In this document: positions 8,573 to 11,451 of the stretch, piece by piece
How positions within the stretch are numbered: the stretch's first letter is position 1
How the letters are laid out: every line of letters begins with the position of its first letter
Origin: Phoronis pallida
Lineage: Eukaryota; Phoronida; Phoronidae
Direction of reading: 5' to 3'
DNA: 11,451 bases
NCBI GenBank assembly: GCA_028565715.1
Contig: JAOXYC010206684.1
Location: 1-11,451 of the forward strand
Position numbers and translations under genes: made by a program
The notes under the pieces: model-generated
The model's database searches: none
What the model was told of the DNA's origin: nothing
What the model saw: only the letters and a program-made list of their open reading frames with translations

Positions 8573-8720
8573 GAAATTCCGTTTTGGTCGTCGCTCCGTG
8601 ACTGAGCAAATTGACTTCAGATATTTGCTTAAACCAGTTCCTAAAAAGCCGTAAGTGTAATCTCACCCTTAGTAGATAACATTAGATAGTTTTGTGCCTA
8701 ATTGATGTCAAATGATATTA
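8532..8720 (+). repeat. Duplicated exon segment, copy 2 (exon 10 with intron flanks)
   Basis: Partner of 7271-7460. The exon cores share GAGCAAATTGACTTC and TATTTGCTTAAACCA. The upstream flank (ATATATCATTG, AAACTCACAGGAAA) and downstream flank (GTAAGTGTAA, TAGTAGATAA) match copy 1 with scattered changes. One codon is missing in this copy relative to copy 1. Confidence 0.8.
8573..8650 (+). CDS. Exon 10: duplicate cassette exon with one DFRxxL motif
   Basis: The exon is 78 bp (26 codons), phase 2-2, between AACTCACAG and GTAAGT. It encodes KFRFGRRSVTEQIDFRYLL, then KPVPKKP with the last codon split. DFRYLL is at 8613-8630, 26 codons after the motif of E9 if both are included, or 23 after the last motif of E8 if E9 is skipped. 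It differs from E9 mainly in charge: FRFGRRS and PKKP make it clearly basic, whereas E9 has VNFGGRQ and PEEL. A more basic DFRxxL unit would be expected to bind acidic actin more strongly; this is inference. Confidence 0.85.
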
Positions 8721-9114
8721 ACTATTTATGAATAACATGAATGTATTACATAACATTTTTCAGTTTTTTTCTTTTTTTTCTTTTTTCAATACTTTATTGC
8801 TACTTGATCTTTGTTCTTTTTCCCACTTCAGCTTTCAGGTGTATATTTTGTAAACTCACAGAAGTGACATTATATTTTTGAAACTGTTCATAATTTTTTC
8901 GTTTTTGTCTAAGAATTTGTTTTATAGCTGGAAAAGAAATCTTGTCCCAAATTTTGACCACATAAATATTTAGATTATACATTCAAGTAATGCCCCTACA
9001 TATTTATGGTTAATTTAAAAGTCTTTTTATAATGCTTCATTTTTTCAGTTAGACAAAAGTAAGTAATGCCATTGCCAAACTTATTTTAAAAAATCTCTAT
9101 GAATTCTTTTCCAG
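8651..9114 (+). other. Intron 10, no gene seen
   Basis: AT-rich intron. It begins with the duplicated flank and contains a long pyrimidine run at about 8756-8787 (TTTTTCAG followed by T and C). That run resembles an acceptor, but no open in-frame exon in the right phase with a plausible donor follows it. It ends ATTCTTTTCCAG. Confidence 0.7.
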
Positions 9115-9292
9115 CGTTGAGGAAATTCCATTCAGTGATCAGCGTGCACCTCAGATCCTTTCAGTCCCTGTGAGCCAGCGAGTCAAGGAAGGCGATGCCG
9201 TGAAGTTCACCATCACAGTCGCTGGAAACCCACAACCAGAAGTCACATGGTATCATGATGCAACTCTCATTGAGACTAACGATATTTACAAG
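9115..9292 (+). CDS. Exon 11: N-terminal part of Ig domain 3
   Basis: The exon is 178 bp, phase 2 to 0, after ATTCTTTTCCAG and before GTACTG. After a short linker (VEEIPFSDQ) it encodes APQILSVPVSQRVKEGDAV, then KFTITVAGNPQPEVTWYHDA and TLIETNDIYK: strands A to C' of an I-set domain with the core Trp. The B-strand Cys is Thr (FTITV). The exon ends at the D-strand region, a different place from the E6/E7 split. E11 plus E12 complete the domain. Confidence 0.92.
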
Positions 9293-9812
9293 GTACTGAA
9301 TCTGTGGATTTCTTTGAATAATCCTGTTCATCAACCAAAAATTGGTTATCAACAGACCTATTATCATAATGGATCACATGTAAATGATGCACTACACGTT
9401 AAGCTAAACTAAAATATGTCAAACAGAATTAGGATGGGCTGGATACCTCAGTTGGTAGAGCATCTGACCAGCAATCAGGGAGACCTTGCTACGATTACCA
9501 GTTCAGTTCCGAATTTTTCTGTCTTCAAAGTTATGTTGAACATCATCAGTTGACGTCCACTATCCATGTAATTTTCAGCCCACAATCAAGAGGTTTTTCA
9601 ATGGGGCTGGCAGCGGTGACCAGCTCCTATCAGACAGCTATTTTTGATGTTAATTCCTAAGAATTCAAATTAACAAACTATAGCAAACTGCAAAATCATT
9701 TTGTCCTAGTGATTTTATTCACTGAAATAATTTTGCAAAGCTTTAAGATGGTCACATGTGGTTTAGAACGTAAATTAAAAATCCATTGACGTTCAATCAA
9801 TTCACTTTCCAG
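9293..9812 (+). other. Intron 11, within Ig domain 3; contains SINE remnant
   Basis: A phase-0 intron, GTACTG to CACTTTCCAG. The exon frame stays open into the intron until the stop at 9410-9412, but the acceptor at 9812 restores the Ig fold. The intron carries the tRNA-like element described separately and is otherwise AT-rich. Confidence 0.8.
9436..9660 (+). mobile_element. tRNA-derived SINE remnant
   Basis: Bases 9437-9479 read like a tRNA 5' half. There is a 7-base acceptor-like GGCTGGA, a D arm CCTC-AGTTGGTA-GAGC (matches the polymerase III A box, first stem pair broken), and a 5-bp anticodon stem TCTGA/TCAGG around a 7-base loop CCAGCAA. The anticodon would be AGC, but the universal T33 is C. 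After this the T arm does not fold, and only a weak B-box-like AGTTCAGTTCC remains at about 9500-9510. A less AT-rich body follows to about 9660 (GGGGCTGGCAGCGGTGACC). It is neither a working tRNA nor an intact SINE. No clear target-site duplication was seen, so the right edge is a guess. Confidence 0.5.
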
Positions 9813-9945
9813 GTTACTGAGTCCGACACTGGTGAATGGACAGTTGAACTAGCTGAAGCCTTCCCCGAGGATGCTGGTCTTTACACGGCCATCGTCTTTA
9901 ACCAAGCCGGTGAAGTCAGATCTGAGGCTAACCTGATCGTTGATG
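9813..9945 (+). CDS. Exon 12: C-terminal part of Ig domain 3
   Basis: The exon is 133 bp, phase 0 to 1, between CACTTTCCAG and GTATGT. It encodes VTESDTGEWTVELAEAF (E strand), PEDAGLYTAIVFNQAGE (F strand and turn) and VRSEANLIVD (G strand). The DAGxY signature is intact. The F-strand Cys is Ala, so with Thr in the B strand this domain has neither classical disulphide Cys. E8 through E12 total 600 bp and return the frame to phase 1, making the DFRxxL array plus Ig 3 one in-frame block. Confidence 0.92.
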
Positions 9946-10927
9946 GTATGTTCTGGCACGTTTGAACATGTTTGAGGGACTCTGATCACTGTTTGAACAT
10001 GTTTGAGGGACTCTGATCACTGTTTTGTTTGATACCATCACAGACCTGTCATATTTAGAACAATGCAATTTTCATTTTGAAGTGATTGATGAGTTTTTGT
10101 TCAAGAACTTTTATCAAAGAGAATGAGATTCTTCAATATAGTCATCAAACTCAACAGGCAGAGTAAAAGATGACTTATGTAAAAAATTCATTAGTAAACC
10201 AAGGGTTATTTTTTCATGAAAAACATCCAATAGTTTCGGTTTAGAAAAATATCATGGTCCATTCAATTATCAAATTCTCAATGGAAGCTGAAAGCAACAT
10301 GGATTATTATCAAATTGCTGTTGTTGATTTCAAAATCATTACAAAGCATTGTTCTAAATATGTTTCCAGTTTATTTTGTAAAAACCAATGTCCCATCACT
10401 CCAAAACACAAAATACACTTGTGCATTGTATGTCACCAACACCACTCTGATTTTGGCACCCACACAATGTTAAACACTATGTATAAATGAGCACCTGTTT
10501 TTTGAAACTATTTTTGCGTGATACTTGCTCAGGTTCACAGCTTTACAGATTGAAATATCAAATGAAAATAAATCTTTATTTGTTTGAATATTTATAATGC
10601 CATGTTGGGAAACAAAACATTTTGGACTTGTTCTCAACGCTCTCTATATCATTAGTCATTGTAACTAAAAATTCCAGTTCTCAAAACTATCTTATTTTTT
10701 AAAAACAAAAAAGCTGTGACCCAGAAGTAAGCACATCCTGTTTTTTAGATGCAATTTTTCCAATTTGCAGAACTCCTGAACACACCGAATATCCCAATCT
10801 CTGTTCTCGAGTGGAGCCCACTCACCAAAAATGCCCCCATTTTGCCAATTCCTATTCAATTTTGCCACCTCCAGTCGAACCCCATATTGTTTAATGAACT
10901 TTGCATGTTGTTTTCTTCTTTTGTTAG
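9946..10927 (+). other. Intron 12, no gene seen
   Basis: AT-rich intron with donor GTATGT and acceptor CTTCTTTTGTTAG. It begins with a perfect 31-bp tandem duplication. The stretch from about 10765 to 10885 is less AT-rich than the rest and open on both strands, but it has no donor that would make it an exon of the right phase. No RNA gene was recognised. Confidence 0.7.
9960..10021 (+). repeat. Perfect tandem duplication, 2 x 31 bp
   Basis: The 31-bp unit starting GTTTGAACATG and ending CTGATCACT occurs at 9960-9990 and again at 9991-10021 with no mismatch; a partial third start (GTTT) follows. Inside the unit, GTTTGAACAT and GTTTGAGGGA form a shorter near-repeat. It lies 14 bases into intron 12. 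The perfect identity points to a recent event. Confidence 0.97.
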
Positions 10928-11451
10928 AGCTTTTCACAGACGAGAGCACCTCTGATAAGGAAGATGTTCCTAAAGTTCAAGAGGTCAAACAACCTGAAGA
11001 AGAAACCTCACCAGTTGAAGAGTTTCCCACAGAAGACATTAAAACTTCTGAAGAAGTTGTTCCAACACACACTGTAACTGTTACAAAATCAGTCGAAACT
11101 GAAGAAGTCCCAGTAGAGCAAGTCACTCTTGAATTTACTTCTATGGAAATTGCTCCTGAAACTCCTGAAGCTGTCAAATTGAAACTTGAAGAGACTGTAG
11201 TTTCTGCTAAAGAAGTTGCACCAACTGAAGGTGTTTCCATTGTAGAACTAGCACCATCAGAGAAGGTTTCACTTGAGTTTGACATCAAAGAGAAACCAAC
11301 AACTGAAGTTGCTTCTGTTGCGCTCGATATTGCTGAAGAGCAATTGAGACCTGTTGAACTTCGATTCGAAGTTTCTGAAGAGGAGAAACCATCTGAATTA
11401 GCCTCAGTTGAATTTGATGTGAGTAAAACAGCGCAGGTAACCAAGCCATAT
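10928..11451 (+). CDS. Exon 13 (3'-truncated): second acidic PEVK-like region
   Basis: The exon follows CTTCTTTTGTTAG in phase 1 and stays open for 174 codons to the window end. It is rich in Glu, Val, Thr, Pro, Ser and Lys (about one residue in four is acidic), with repeated short hydrophobic-acidic stretches: TLEFTSME, SLEFDIKE, SVALDIAEE, ELRFEVSEE, SVEFDVSK. The last four are spaced 14-16 residues apart. No folded domain is present. These stretches resemble LQFDVSPE and ELEIQVDLEK in E1, so the two acidic regions are probably related. A donor-like GTGAGT at 11419 and GTAACC at 11437 both fall in phase 0, unlike the phase-1 ends elsewhere, so the exon is taken to run on. A minus-strand open frame here (11444-10977) is a Ser/Thr-rich shadow. 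Confidence 0.88.

Larger units (their letters stand above)
1..11451 (+). other. Partial titin-like giant muscle protein gene, internal exons
   Basis: One spliced reading frame runs across the window: acidic 45-residue repeats, SH3, Ig, Ig, four DFRxxL motifs, Ig, acidic region. The listed exons add up to 4269 coding bases with consistent junction phases and no stop. Known relatives with PEVK-like spring regions plus Ig domains are titin/connectin, sallimus (kettin) and stretchin-MLCK; such proteins act in the sarcomere or actin cytoskeleton. The SH3 is followed by an Ig domain and not by DH-PH, which argues against UNC-89/obscurin. No kinase or FnIII domain lies in the window, so titin/sallimus and stretchin-MLCK cannot be separated. 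Start codon, promoter, stop and poly(A) site are all outside the window. Confidence 0.85.

Noticed and set aside
9437-9510. A functional tRNA-Ala(AGC) gene
   Set aside because: C replaces T33, one D-stem pair is broken, and the T arm and 3' acceptor half do not form. It fits a SINE head or pseudogene.
11419-11424. Exon 13 ending at GAT|GTGAGT
   Set aside because: It would give phase 0 where the acidic-region exons use phase 1, and the bases after it still read as the same motif (VEFDVSK). It cannot be excluded without transcripts.
10977-11444. 155-codon minus-strand open frame opposite E13
   Set aside because: It is Ser/Thr-rich because it is the complement of Glu/Thr/Val codons, and the + strand has a good acceptor and the correct phase.

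Overview
The window is a fragment of one large multi-exon eukaryotic gene on the + strand. It carries exons in one continuous reading frame, separated by AT-rich GT-AG introns of about 0.2-1.3 kb. The encoded protein looks like a giant muscle-type protein of the titin/sallimus (or stretchin-MLCK) class. The evidence is an acidic PEVK-like repeat region, an SH3 domain, three I-set immunoglobulin domains, a run of four DFRxxL actin-binding-type motifs, and a second acidic PEVK-like region. No bacterial features are present. The intron style, the tRNA-like SINE remnant and the domain content suggest an invertebrate animal; I cannot name the phylum from sequence alone. Neither end of the gene is in the window: the frame is already open at base 1 and still open at base 11451.

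Layout. E1 (1-2011, left-truncated) has about nine 45-residue acidic repeats and then a Ser/Thr/Glu-rich tail. E2 (3294-3500) is acidic linker. E3 (3720-3746) is a possible 9-codon microexon. E4 (4155-4412) is the SH3 domain. E5 (4702-5040) has a proline-rich linker and a complete Ig domain. E6 and E7 (5478-5581, 5911-6109) are the two halves of the second Ig domain. E8 (6555-6684) carries two DFRxxL motifs. E9 (7311-7391) and E10 (8573-8650) are duplicated exons with one DFRxxL motif each. E11 and E12 (9115-9292, 9813-9945) are the halves of the third Ig domain. E13 (10928-11451, right-truncated) is again acidic. I worked out every junction by hand. All phases agree: 1-1 for E1 to E5, 1-0-1 across the second Ig, 1-2-2-2-0-1 across the DFR block and third Ig. 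The joined product has no stop.

The introns hold a tRNA-like SINE remnant near 9436-9660, a perfect 31-bp tandem duplication at 9960-10021, a decayed repeat of about 140 bp at 8316-8521, and the duplicated intron flanks of E9 and E10.

The most interesting feature is the DFRxxL block. DFRxxL is the F-actin-binding motif known from the N terminus of vertebrate smooth-muscle/long myosin light chain kinase. Here four copies, 24-27 codons apart, lie between Ig domains of a titin-like protein. Two of them are on symmetrical-phase (2-2) duplicated exons, so splicing could vary the number of actin-binding motifs from two to four without changing frame. This suggests a splice-tunable actin-attachment segment between an SH3-Ig-Ig module and an acidic spring. 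That function is an inference.
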